A stretch of 64,000 bases of DNA, from contig JAFBJZ010000969.1 of NCBI GenBank assembly GCA_016785225.1, positions 813,501-877,500 on the forward strand. The letters are read 5' to 3'. Below, in pieces: positions 1 through 14,033 of this stretch. The DNA is from Psettodes erumei. Lineage: Eukaryota > Chordata > Actinopteri > Pleuronectiformes > Psettodidae. The notes beneath the pieces are model-generated. The model worked only from the letters and a program-made list of their open reading frames with translations. It had not been told where the DNA came from and did no database searches. Positions within the stretch are counted from its first letter, which is position 1, and every line of letters starts with the position of its first letter. The position numbers were made by a program, and so were the translations under genes.

Positions 1-51
1 AAACTGGGAAGACCCCTGTGAGTTTCCTCACCGTCTCCCTGCTCTCGTCAG

Positions 52-4013
<3,962 letters not shown>

Positions 4014-4639
4014 CACCTCCACAGGACGCTCTTCATCGGATGAAAGCTGAGCCTCTGGGAGACGGACGCTCACCACGGGAGGATCGCTTGTTTTTTTTTT
4101 TTTTTAGCAATGTCAGACGGAGCAGATCACTGTGTAACCAGCAGCACGGCCTCTCATCGCTCAGTTAGCCTCGGCATGACCCGACACGCGACCCGAGTAT
4201 TTGTGCTGTCTGTGTGTGTGTGTGTGTGTGCATGTGTATGTGTGTGTGTGTTTGCGTGAAACAGATGGTTTTCAGAGTGGGATTTTTCAGGTGTGACACT
4301 GAAGTCTTCTTTGTGCCAATCAGAGACTCCGGTGGAAGAAGCTGCTGCGTTACTGCATCACTGTGAGACTGTGTGTGTGTGTGTGTGTGTGTGTGATCGG
4401 ATGAACCCCCCCCCCCTCCATCTCCCCACTTCGATGAAGGATCCTGTTTTTCTTTCTCTTTCTTTTGACTCCCCGTCACTCTGAAGGTTTTCAGGCACAT
4501 TCGTACGATCCCTCAGCTTCTCTTCCTGCTAAGACTGAGTCACCGTCGCCGTCACCGGTGAATGAAGTAAAAAGCGACGCTGTCATCACGCTCTGTCTTT
4601 TAAGAGCCCGACTGGAGTTGTGAACTGTGTGTGTGTGTA

Positions 4640-4680
<41 letters not shown>

Positions 4681-5055
4681 TTGCACTCATCTGATCCCGC
4701 TGGCTCATCGGAGGGCGGACGGACTCGCACGCCGGAGCTTTACATGCATCGCTCAGCCGACCAGACACCTGTGGTTATAGATCTAATGTTTGTTACACGT
4801 GTGTTAATAAATGAAGCATAACGTAATTTATTGAAATTATACTGTCAGCGCACATATCCACGCTGAACCATTTCACTTTTGATGTGGACTCAAACAGATA
4901 GAAGTAGAATGTGTGGATAGGCGTAAAAATGACAAGACTATAGAAACTGCAATCTATGCATTCTATTTCTAGGATTTCATTGTGGTCTGTAAACGGTCAC
5001 ACGAGCCTGATTCATAACGTTGTCTACTGTTTGCAGCTCTGTATTGTAGGTCTGG

Positions 5056-5099
<44 letters not shown>

Positions 5100-6085
5100 C
5101 TGGTAGGCCCGTGTGTTCTCACTGTAGCATCGACTATACTTAATCTGAAGCATATATTATTTAATGGAAACGATTACGCGTACAGTATACTGACACATCA
5201 TTTAGATGAGCTGAATTAACAGAGCTTTGATTGTATGAAGTGACACCTCTGCGTCCAGCTGACCCAACACAAAAACGTTTCTCCTCCTTCTAACCTCCAA
5301 ATCTGTTTTGGATCGATTTTTTTTTTTCTTTGTTTAGCACATGACCCTTAATGTGAGAACAAAACAAGGGTGGGTTGTTGTTTTTTTGCTTAACTGTTAA
5401 TTAACAGTCCTGGCTGACACGTTTTTTGTTATAAATGAAGTGAGACTCCCAGAGAATGCGATCCGTCAGTTGTCGACATCCCGACTGCTTCTTTGGGAGC
5501 TCTGTTTGAAATCACACTATGAAGTTGATCACATTTTAATTAACCGGGGATTTGAGACCCATACGAAATGAAAACCATATTTTTTTATTTATTAGGATCA
5601 GTTGTGCCCTGCTCAGAAGAGAAAGTGTAGTGTTGTGGATGTTGCTGCTGTGGAGGAGGGAGACATCTGGTGGTTTGTCGTCCTGCCTGATGAAGGATAA
5701 ACAGAAGTAACGCGCGCATCTCTCGGTCTGCGGGACCACTTACTAATTTATTGTCCACTATATTGTTGAATGATGGGCTACTGTATTATTTACCGTCCAT
5801 GCCATCACCATGTATGATACTGTGGCCTTGCATTGCTCCTACATAGAAAAGATAAGAGTCTCTTTAGTTTTGACATCATGGTAGTTGTAAATGTTTAAAT
5901 AAATTGTACAGCACCTGTATAAATATTTGCCTTCATGCAGGAAAAAAAAATTAATCCTCTGTAAATCGTTTCATTATTTTTTTAAGGGGACTGAGAGGAA
6001 ATGATATAAAAGGGGTGAAAAGAAATAATCTGGTCATGGCATTCTGTTCATGCACTGATAAATAAAGGTTTACTGAATAAATATG
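4014..6085 (+). other. magi3: magi3 3' untranslated region
   Basis: Non-coding sequence after the long-form stop codon, with several GT microsatellites (around 4210, 4375, 4630-4680 and 5059-5092). AATAAA at 6061-6066 (and again near 6075) is the best poly(A) signal. Earlier AATAAA-like sites occur near 4806 and 5898, and another near 6308. No coding signal was seen on either strand. The exact 3' end is inferred. Confidence 0.6.
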
Positions 6086-6399
6086 ACTGGGGTGTTTTTT
6101 CTTTAAATGTTTTATTTAAGAAGTAAGGGTTATTGATAAAAAATATATATATATATTTCCCTGACTCTGAAGTAATCACAAGCAGGTTCTAAGAGTCATC
6201 AGTTTCTTTCAGCCTAATACTGTTTATATGGATGGTTTGCTATATTATTTTTTTAAATAATCAATCATTTATTTCATATAAGCATTGTAACACTGAGTGT
6301 CGTGCACAATAAAATATAAATAAATTTAAAAAAAAACAAACAAACTAAAACGGATCTCAACGTCTCAGTATCGACCCGGGTAACCTTTTATTTAAACCG

Positions 6400-7265
6400 G
6401 ACAAAAAGAAGCGTTCGCCTTTCCCCAATGAGCGCCGGCGTACCAACGTGATGACGCGCTGAGGCGAGCGTACTACGTCATTTCCTGTTTCTGGTGTTTG
6501 TTGTTGTCTGAGCGGCTGCTCTGTTTGTGCTCAATCAATTTGGCTATTTTCTTGGTTATTGCGGCCCAATAACCACCGTGCGCTCGAACTCGCACCAGTT
6601 CTGTTTAAGCACTCATAGTTATCGCCTTCACTCCGCGACTTTTATCGCTAACCTGCAGTTGTTTGTCGTTGTTCAGGTTAGCTAGCTACTTTAGCTTAGC
6701 CTTTAGCGATGGCGTCTCCCTCGCCTGCTCTCTCTTGCTCGGCGTGTCTTGCGTTTAGCTGCTCCTCTGCCTCCTTCGGCGACAGTGGTAAGTGTAGTAA
6801 GTGTAGTTTGTTTGACGTAAAGGAGGCGAGGCTTCGTGAATTGAAGACGCGGCTCCGCGCCATGGAAAGCCCATCGTTAGCTGCTAGCGTTAGCCAGCCC
6901 CCGGTAGCCGGTGCGGTTGGCACTAGCTTAGCGCCCCCTGCAGCTCCCCCTGTTCCCGGCTGCGTGACTGCTCGAAGGGAGCGTAGGCCTCGGCAGAAGG
7001 TTGGTTCACCGCCAACCTGTTCACGTTTCAAACAGGTCCTCTCCACCCACAACACACCATTTCTGTTCTCAGTGGTTACAGCGTTTTGTCGCTCCACTTT
7101 ATGAATCAAACCTACACCCAGACGTGATTATAACTCGTGTGAAGTTCTTAGTCTTTCACACCCAAACTGACAAACTCAAACCAGCTCTGCTAGTTATTGT
7201 CTATCTTCGACCTGGCTCTGACTGGCCGGAGTTTTATCTGAGTTAGTTCTTAGCACCGATGAGGT
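6400..7265 (+). mobile_element. Internally deleted L2/CR1-type LINE (ORF1 start joined to an endonuclease fragment)
   Basis: An ATG at 6709 opens a 131-codon frame starting MASPSPALSCSACLAFSC and containing CSKCSLFDVKEARLRELK. This resembles the start of the esterase-type ORF1 found in abundant fish LINEs (Cys-rich head, then an 'EARL..LETRLR' helix). A shifted frame near 7000-7030 reads VHRQPVHVSNR, which also belongs to that ORF1. Downstream, 7180-7240 reads LLVIVYLRPGSDWPEFYLS, similar to the endonuclease part of ORF2. The intervening esterase and early endonuclease sequence is missing. The 5' part (6400-6708) is rich in GCTAGC/TTAGC motifs typical of these elements. The element is not functional. 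Family assignment is from memory. Confidence 0.6.
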
Positions 7266-7800
7266 AATGAGTGTAACAGTCATTTACAGTTGGTGCAAAA
7301 GTTAACACCCTGTGATCTGTGAAATGATAAAAAGAGTAAAACATTTTTTTCCCCATTAGCAGAACATTATATGGAGTAACACATTCAGATCGCACAAACT
7401 GTCACAGTTATAGTGAAATAATGTAAATCATATCAGAATGATAGTTGGTAAAAGAAAGTAAATATCATGTTAAAGCTGAATGTCTCCCATCAGTTTTAAA
7501 GGATTGTATTGAGTGTATAAATGATCATACTTTTTGCAAGTGGGACATTTCTGTATTGTAAACACTGAACATTTTCCACAGTATTCTAAGTTATTGAGAT
7601 GCACTTTGTATGTGGAGCTCCAGCACCTGATGCAGACACACACCCCTGAATACCTGAAATCAATATATTTGTTTATATATATAGATACAGATATTATTTA
7701 TCTGCAAATTAATAACTGAACTTTCTATTATCACTTGTGTGTTTTATTCCCTCATTTATTCATCTGCTTAACATAGAAGACGTTTTGTTTTTTTAAAGGG
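7266..7800. other. AT-rich intergenic sequence upstream of rsbn1
   Basis: About 530 bp of AT-rich DNA with no ORF of protein-like composition and no recognised repeat. Human RSBN1 is separated from MAGI3 by PHTF1; nothing resembling PHTF1 is present here. Confidence 0.5.
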
Positions 7801-7838
7801 CGAATCAGCGCCTCCCTCGGCCGTCACCCAGCTAACCA

Positions 7839-7846
7839 TGACGTCA
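7839..7846. promoter_or_regulatory. rsbn1: Palindromic CRE (TGACGTCA) in the rsbn1 promoter
   Basis: A perfect full-length CREB/ATF site about 240 bp upstream of the rsbn1 ATG, inside a CpG-rich stretch (about 7800-8090) that looks like a TATA-less promoter. Function is inferred from the motif only. Confidence 0.5.
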
Positions 7847-8087
7847 GCGGAGGCGCAGGAGTGAGTGCGTGCGAAGCCGCACGCGTCCCGCACAGCGCGA
7901 ACTCCAACTCCCGTGGAGCGTTGCGAGCTGAAGGAACTACACGGCCCGCGGTGACGCCGGCTGCGCGTGCGCATCAGACCCCAAACACCGAGGTGGAACT
8001 ACAGATCGACGGCGAGCGGACTACAATCTGCCCCGGGACCTGCGCGTTGCGAGTCCCGAGTCTTTTAAATGTACCGTACGTGCAAAG

Positions 8088-8453
8088 ATGGCAGCTGAAG
8101 TCGAGTTGCTGCGTGCGAAAGTGGGAGAAGAGGAAAAGGCGCGGGACAGCCTGGATCGATTCATCAAGGAGAAGAAGAAGAAGAAGAAGAAGAGGGACCT
8201 GTCGCCGTCCGCGGACAAACCCGAGAAGAAAGTGAAGCTCCATCACGACCAGCACCACCAACACGCCGAGCACCGGACCCAGCAGCCCCACAAGCCTCAG
8301 CAGCTGCAGCAGCAGCAGCAGCACAAGCCCAAACCGCACAACTTCGGCGCGGAGAAGCACGTCCTGCACAGCCACCAACACCACCAGCACCGCCACGGTC
8401 ACGGCGTCGCCAACGGCGCCAAGAAGAGCGCGCCGCCGCCGCCGCCGAAGAAG

Positions 8454-8486
<33 letters not shown>

Positions 8487-10571
8487 GCGCTGCCCGCGGA
8501 GACACCTGCGCTCTTCACGTTCACGCCTCTCGCGGTGGTCAAGGCCAAGCCCCCGGAGCTGAAGCCCAAGAAGGAGAACGCCGAGGCGAACGTCACGCGC
8601 GACGAACTGAGGAAGAAGAAGAAGAAGAAGAAAGGTGAGCCGATTCATTTAGTGCGTGTCATTTATTTAGAAATATGGGACGTCCTGCTCGAATCATCCG
8701 TCTTGGGCAAGTTGCGAGAGATTTAAACCCGTCACCTAAATTAAGAATTTAATTAAATTCCCAAAGATAAAGTTCCACATATTCTCTGTTCGTTACAGGT
8801 GAGATGACATGTTTGTTTTTTCGCTTTTAATTTGGACGAGTCAGGCTTCTGGTTGATGGGAATCAGAAATAAGGATGTGGAGTGATTTATAATATTTATT
8901 CAAATCAATCAAACCAGGATTAACAAAACAGACGCTGGTGTAAGGCCTGTTCATTCATACACTCAGTACTTGGTTGAGCCTCTTTTACCACAAATTACTG
9001 CCTCTTCAACAACTGAGGCCACATATTTAACTTTATTCTCATGTCTCCAGATGCAGCAGTACTGTATGTGATTCCCTCACTGTAAGCTGTTCTGTCTGAC
9101 TCCCGCTGTGACTCCCGCAGAGCCAAGGCCTCACAACGAGAACATCAAGTCGCCGACGCTCGAGGAATACCTCCTGAAGAAGAGGAAGAAGAAGAAGAAG
9201 CACCGCGAGGACGAGCGCGGTGCCAAGAAGGTCCGGTGCGTGCACAACAAAGCGGTGCAGACCGTGTGCGCGGGGCTCGGAGCGGAGCTGCCCGGGCGCC
9301 AGCCGAGCAGAGACGCCGTCGCCGGCCACCAACCTTACCCCCGCGCCCTCAAGCTGGGCCACGTCCCCTTCCTCTCCCACCAGGAACACTACATCCGCAG
9401 CTCGTCCCTGCAGACCGGCACCTGGTACGGACGCCTCATGCACGAGGAGAGGCAGGCCAACGGCGGCGGGTCGGTTCTGCACGCCTACGCCGACGAGCTG
9501 GCCTGTCTCGGCCCGGCAGAGATGGAGTGCTTCGCCCAGGAGTTCCTGGAGCTGGCCTTCGCCGAGAAGCCCAGAGGCGCGGCCTCCTACGCGCTCGCCG
9601 TGGTTCACCGCGCGGCCGCGTACCTGCCCGACTTCCTGGACTACTTCGCCTTCAACTTCCCCAACACGCCGGTCAAAATGGAGATCCTGGGCAAGAAGGA
9701 CATCGAGACCACCACCATCGCCAACTTTCACTCTCAGGTGTGTCTGCGATGAGAAAAGAGTCAGGGCCAAATATTAAAAGTCTGTAAAATGTCAGAAAAG
9801 TTTTAATACGTCACACGACAGGAAACCAAGAGCGTGAAACCCGCAGAAAATTAATTCATCATTGAGTTCAGCTTTTACACAAACATTTGTAGAGTCTCAG
9901 GTTTTGCTTAATGGATAATAAAATAATGAATCATCATAACTGACACAGTGAAACAATCATTTCAACTCTGCACTAAATGATCAAACATCAGGGCCTGACT
10001 GACATGTGACCTTTGACAACAGTAATGCTTCTGGATGTACAGATGACTGATGTGGTGATCAATACAGTGGATTTTATCTGCCGGAGTGAAATGTTAAAAA
10101 GAATAAATTGGCACAAATCAGAAAACATGTACGCTGAGAGCCAAACCTCCCCTGCTTCCTCTAAATGGATCATAAGTGAAAAACAAACATGGTGTTGTGT
10201 TGAAGAAGAGCTGAAACATAAACTCAGTATGAAAATGTCTGGTCTGACAATTAAAAAACCGTTAGTATGAAATATGGAAGTGGGACGCGCTGTACGACGT
10301 GTTTAAGCTGTTTCTTCTGTTGAAGGTGAACCGGACCTACTGTTCAGGAACGTACCGGGCCGGGCCCATGAGGCAGATCAGCCTGGTGGGAGCTGTGGAC
10401 GAGGAGGTCGGAGATTACTTCCCAGAATTCCTGGACATGCTGGAGGAATCGCCCTTTCTCAAGGTCGGAGGACGTTTTATTTTGACGAGTTTGTGATGAA
10501 GTGTTCTGTGAGTTCTGATGTTAAAGGTTAAAGGTCGCATGACTCTGAGAATCAGCCTGAAGCTGGAACTC

Positions 10572-10614
<43 letters not shown>

Positions 10615-11809
10615 CCTCAGATGACCCTGCCCTGGGGGAGCCTCTCCAGCCTGAAGCTGGACTGCCGCTCTCAGAGCGACGACGGGCCCATCATGTGGGT
10701 TCGACCCGGGGAGCAGATGGTTCCGACCGCCGACATGCCCAAGTCTCCGTTCAAGCGACGCAGGTACAACGTCGGTGATCGACTGCAGGTCGATCGTCGT
10801 CAGAGTTTCCTCTGACCCCCCCCCGTGTCTTTTCAAAGGTCGATGAATGAGATCAAAAACCTGCACTACCTGCCGAGAGCCAGCGAGCCCAGAGAGGTTC
10901 TGTTCGAGGACCGGACCAAGGCCCACGCCGACCACGTGGGTCAGAGTTTCGACTGGCAGAGCACCGCCGCCGTCGGCGTCCTGAAGGCCGTGCACTTTGG
11001 AGAATGGTGAGCGTCCGTCCGCGGGCGTGACCGACGAGGAGCCGCCCGTCATTAACGCCGCACGCTCTCTCTCTCCCAGGAGTAACCGACCTCGGATCAC
11101 CAAGGACGTCGTGTGTTTCGACGCCGGAGACTTCAACGAAGTGGTGCAGAGACTGCAGCTGGACCTGTACGAGCCCCCGGTGTCTCAGGTGAGAGCGCCA
11201 ATCCTTCCTTCTTTCTGTTTGGCCGCGACTCGTGACGTGTGAGTAAACGTGGACCCGCCGCGTGTCTCGGCGCAGTGCGTCCAGTGGGTGGACGACGCCA
11301 AGCTCAACCAGCTGAGGAGGGAGGGGATCCGCTACGTCAGGGTGCAGCTCTGCGACGACGACATCTACTTCATCCCCAGGAACGTCATCCACCAATTCAA
11401 GACGGTGTCCGCCGTCTGCAGCCTGGCCTGGCACATCCGCCTCAAGCAGTACCATCCTGAGGAAGAGGAGGAGGAGGAGGAGGAGGAGCGGCAGCTGCCG
11501 CCACCGCCCGGCCGAGTCTCTTTCCCCTCCCCCGCCAGGCCCGACGCCACCGTCCCCCTCTGCGCCCGGCCGCAGGGAGACAACATCCGCGGTGGGGTGG
11601 CCAAGACTGAGGAGCCGGAGTTCCAGAGGCCGGCGACGCCCCCCCGGGAGCCCCAGCCCGCCCCCCCGCAGCCCAGCAAATCCACCCACCTGCCCCCGAC
11701 GTATCAGGATCCCCGCTTTTCCCCGGCACCGGTCCACTCGGGCTGCACGCCTTCAAAAGAGCCCGCGCTTCCCAAAGCTTTCGGCCGCACGGCAGAATTA
11801 CCAAAATGA
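8088..11809 (+). CDS. rsbn1: Round spermatid basic protein 1 (JmjC-family H4K20 demethylase)
   Basis: Nuclear protein related to C. elegans DPY-21, whose JmjC domain demethylates H4K20me2. Seven exons: 8088-8634, 9121-9737, 10326-10463, 10621-10763, 10839-11006, 11080-11188, 11276-11809; phases agree and give 751 codons. Exon 1 is low complexity (Lys runs, His/Gln-rich, poly-Gln). The conserved core runs from exon 2 (MEILGKKDIETTTIANFHSQ) through TYCSGTYRAGPMRQISLVG and SDDGPIMWVRPGEQM to IYFIPRNVIHQFKTVSAVCS. A likely Fe(II) triad is His 10924 and Asp 10930 (HAD), with His 11390 in VIHQF; that assignment is mine. The start is the first ATG after a CpG-rich leader. The C-terminus is acidic then Pro-rich and may be frame-shifted at its end (see findings). 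RSBN1L is the alternative, but magi3 and ptpn22 next door favour RSBN1. Confidence 0.93.
8870..9025 (-). mobile_element. Tc1/mariner-like transposase 3' fragment in rsbn1 intron 1
   Basis: Read on the minus strand, 8981-9020 encodes the end of a transposase-like frame (AVICGKRGSTKY, stop), like the '...G.P/STKY' C-terminus of fish Tc1-like transposases. The following 'CACTCAGTACTTGGTT' / 'CTGTTCATTCATACAC' block recurs in related form near 12790 and 13150. Short, inactive remnant. Confidence 0.5.
10574..10612. repeat. (GT)n tract abutting an rsbn1 splice acceptor
   Basis: About 19 GT units followed only by GACCTCAG before exon 4 (10621). The usual pyrimidine tract is replaced by a dinucleotide repeat. 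Confidence 0.9.
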
Positions 11810-12569
11810 CCTGCGGGTGTATGTGAAGGACTTCAACTGACACTGACCGTCAATCAGGAAACCTTTCCACTTAAATTATTCTTCACTTTATTATTTGATT
11901 GTTTTTAAATGTTGGCTCAAACGTCCCCCGGGTTTTATTTTCTTTCTCTCGCCGCGCGGCGTTAAAAAGCTGTAAGTTACGTTACGGCCGCGGCTGGACT
12001 GACCGCTCGCGTCGTATTGATTTGTCGCGTGGGACGGACTTCCCTCGTGCGCGGCGGACGCAGCAGATGAAGACGGGAAAATCCAAACGATTGGTCTTTT
12101 ATTTCCAAAGACTTTTTTTCATATAAATTGGGGAATAGACATTTTATTTTAAAAATAAGTGACATAAAATTCTCTACTTACGCACTTAAATTTTTTTTGT
12201 CAGCTTTATAAGTTGCAGTTATCGCAAATCTTTATTTAAAATGCCATTTTATACAGTGCCCTATTTCTTACTGTTGATACTGTTTTTGATATTTTATTTA
12301 TTTTCCTAAGATTGAGCGTGAACACAGGTTTCTAACCAGTGATGAATATTTAAGATAACGATCTCTCCTGTAAACTGGGACGGCAGAATTACAGCAGCTG
12401 TTGCTTTGACTGACGACCGTGCGGCTCTTTTCTTCAGGTGCGACGCGTGTCCTCAGCCTCCGGTATGTAAATATTCACATGTCATCACTGGGAACACGTG
12501 AACGCTGTCACTGCTCGTCCTTTTCTTCTTCATTCACACCAGTTTGAACGGGTCGTGTCGGGAGGTTAC

Positions 12570-12850
12570 CACGCCTGCGTCTCAAAAAATGAGCACATCC
12601 AGAAAAAGTTTTTCACGTTGTCTCGATTTATCACACGTCACGTGACATGTTTCAAAACTTTTATTTGTTTTGTTTTGGATGATTCTGACTTCTAGCTGGT
12701 GAAAAATCACAAATCCAGTGTCCAGAAATGATCAGAATATTTCCTAAAATCAATCCAAAAAAGATTTACTGAGCAGAAACCAGTGAACAGTCTGTTCATT
12801 TATACACCCAGTACTCGGTGTTGTCATTTTTTCCGGCGCTCCCTTATTTG
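12570..12850. mobile_element. Tc1/mariner-like remnant
   Basis: Begins with a terminal-repeat-like stretch (GCGTCTCAAAAAATGAGCAC) and ends with the 'GTTCATTTATACACCCAGTACTCGG' family block (shown here only as its diagnostic core), which corresponds to the transposase 3' end seen more clearly at 8940-9020. Degenerate, with no open transposase frame. Confidence 0.45.
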
Positions 12851-12986
12851 TCTGGAATCAGACCGGTTGTTTGTCCAGAACAACAGCTCCAGAAAATGAT
12901 GTACAGGACGAGGCCTCCGACAAAGTGCAGCTCATCTGACCTGAGCCGTAAAATAAGTCGTCATGTGAAACTGTCTTAGTGCCTTG

Positions 12987-13239
12987 TACTGTTGACTGGT
13001 GCATCTCAAGAAATCAGAATATTGTTTAAAAATGTATTTTAACTCACGATTATGCTTTATAGATCATGAAACGCAGTAATCCAGTATCTCAGATTTTTAG
13101 ATTATTTCCTAAAATCCTTCAGAAAGTACTTACAGTACATGATTATGAAAGTCTGTTTATTTATACACGTCAGTACTCGGTTGTGGCTGTTTTTAAATGA
13201 CTTGTGGGGAATATTCTTATTTTTTGAGATGCACTCGTA
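12987..13239. mobile_element. Short non-autonomous Tc1/mariner-like element with inverted ends
   Basis: The left end (about 12998-13022) begins GTGCATCTCAAGAAATCAGA. The right end (about 13208-13236), on the opposite strand, begins GTGCATCTCAAAAAATAAGA. These are imperfect terminal inverted repeats of about 25 bp. The interior carries the 'CAGTACTCGGTTG' block shared with the other remnants. A TA dinucleotide follows the right end, as expected for this superfamily. Confidence 0.55.
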
Positions 13240-14033
13240 CGATGAGCCTCATTGAAGCCCGAGGACGGGGCGTTTTATTTCATTCTCAGAAACGTTGGTC
13301 ACGTGACGCGTTTTTCGACTTCGCCGTCACCTCGAAGCGACGCCCCGCGCCTTTGAGCGGGCTGGTTGTTTTCATGTGACGCTCGCAGGGTCGTGACTTT
13401 CTAAACCAGTGTAGAAATAAACAGTCACAACACCTGGACTCTGTTGTGATGCTCTGTGCGTCGACTGCTGTAGTTTGTGTTTGTAGGAAAACGTTGTTTA
13501 ACATGTTGTGTCCGTTTCTACAGTATGAATCTGATACGACACGATTCAGCTTTAAGTAGGAAAAAAAAACAACAATGTCCGTGTATAGACTTTGTATATT
13601 TTTTAATAAATACTTTTGTGTGCAACCAGGTAATGTCACACAGTTTAAATGTACAGGTGTAACACATGCATAGTCAATATGCATCGTGGAATCTCCTCCA
13701 CGTTTGTGACGCTCTTCAAATCTCGCAGGTAAGTGTGTACGTTTAGGCAAAGACACACAACTGAAGACGGACACAATGCTGATGCATTTTTAACCAACAA
13801 CACAAATACACACAGCTAAACATGTCTGTCATACACGTAACGTTATCGCTCCAAATCCTGTAAGTAAACGGCGACCAGTTTAAACCCACTTCAGCTCGCC
13901 GACAGTACAAAATGCTAAGGGTTGCTAAGGAGGCACTTCCTGTTTGTTCTCTGCAGGGGGCGCTGCTGTGCCGCACGAGACCGGGTGAAGCGGCCCGAGC
14001 TTCATCCTCGTGTTCAGAGACGGGCCGGCTGCC

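Larger units (their letters stand above)
11810..13640 (+). other. rsbn1: rsbn1 3' region
   Basis: No coding sequence beyond the possible extra C-terminal peptide up to 11840. AATAAA occurs at 13416-13421 and 13605-13610 on the plus strand. The facing ptpn22 gene has an AATAAA on the minus strand near 13275-13280, so the two 3'UTRs may overlap tail to tail. Tc1-like remnants occupy 12570-12850 and 12987-13239. Confidence 0.4.

Noticed and set aside
7974..8648. 224-codon minus-strand ORF opposite rsbn1 exon 1
   Set aside because: Leu/Arg repeats produced by the Lys/Gln/His codons of rsbn1 read backwards.
13286..13774. 162-codon minus-strand ORF downstream of rsbn1
   Set aside because: No domain, no plausible splice neighbours and mixed composition; lies in the likely overlapping 3'UTRs of rsbn1 and ptpn22.
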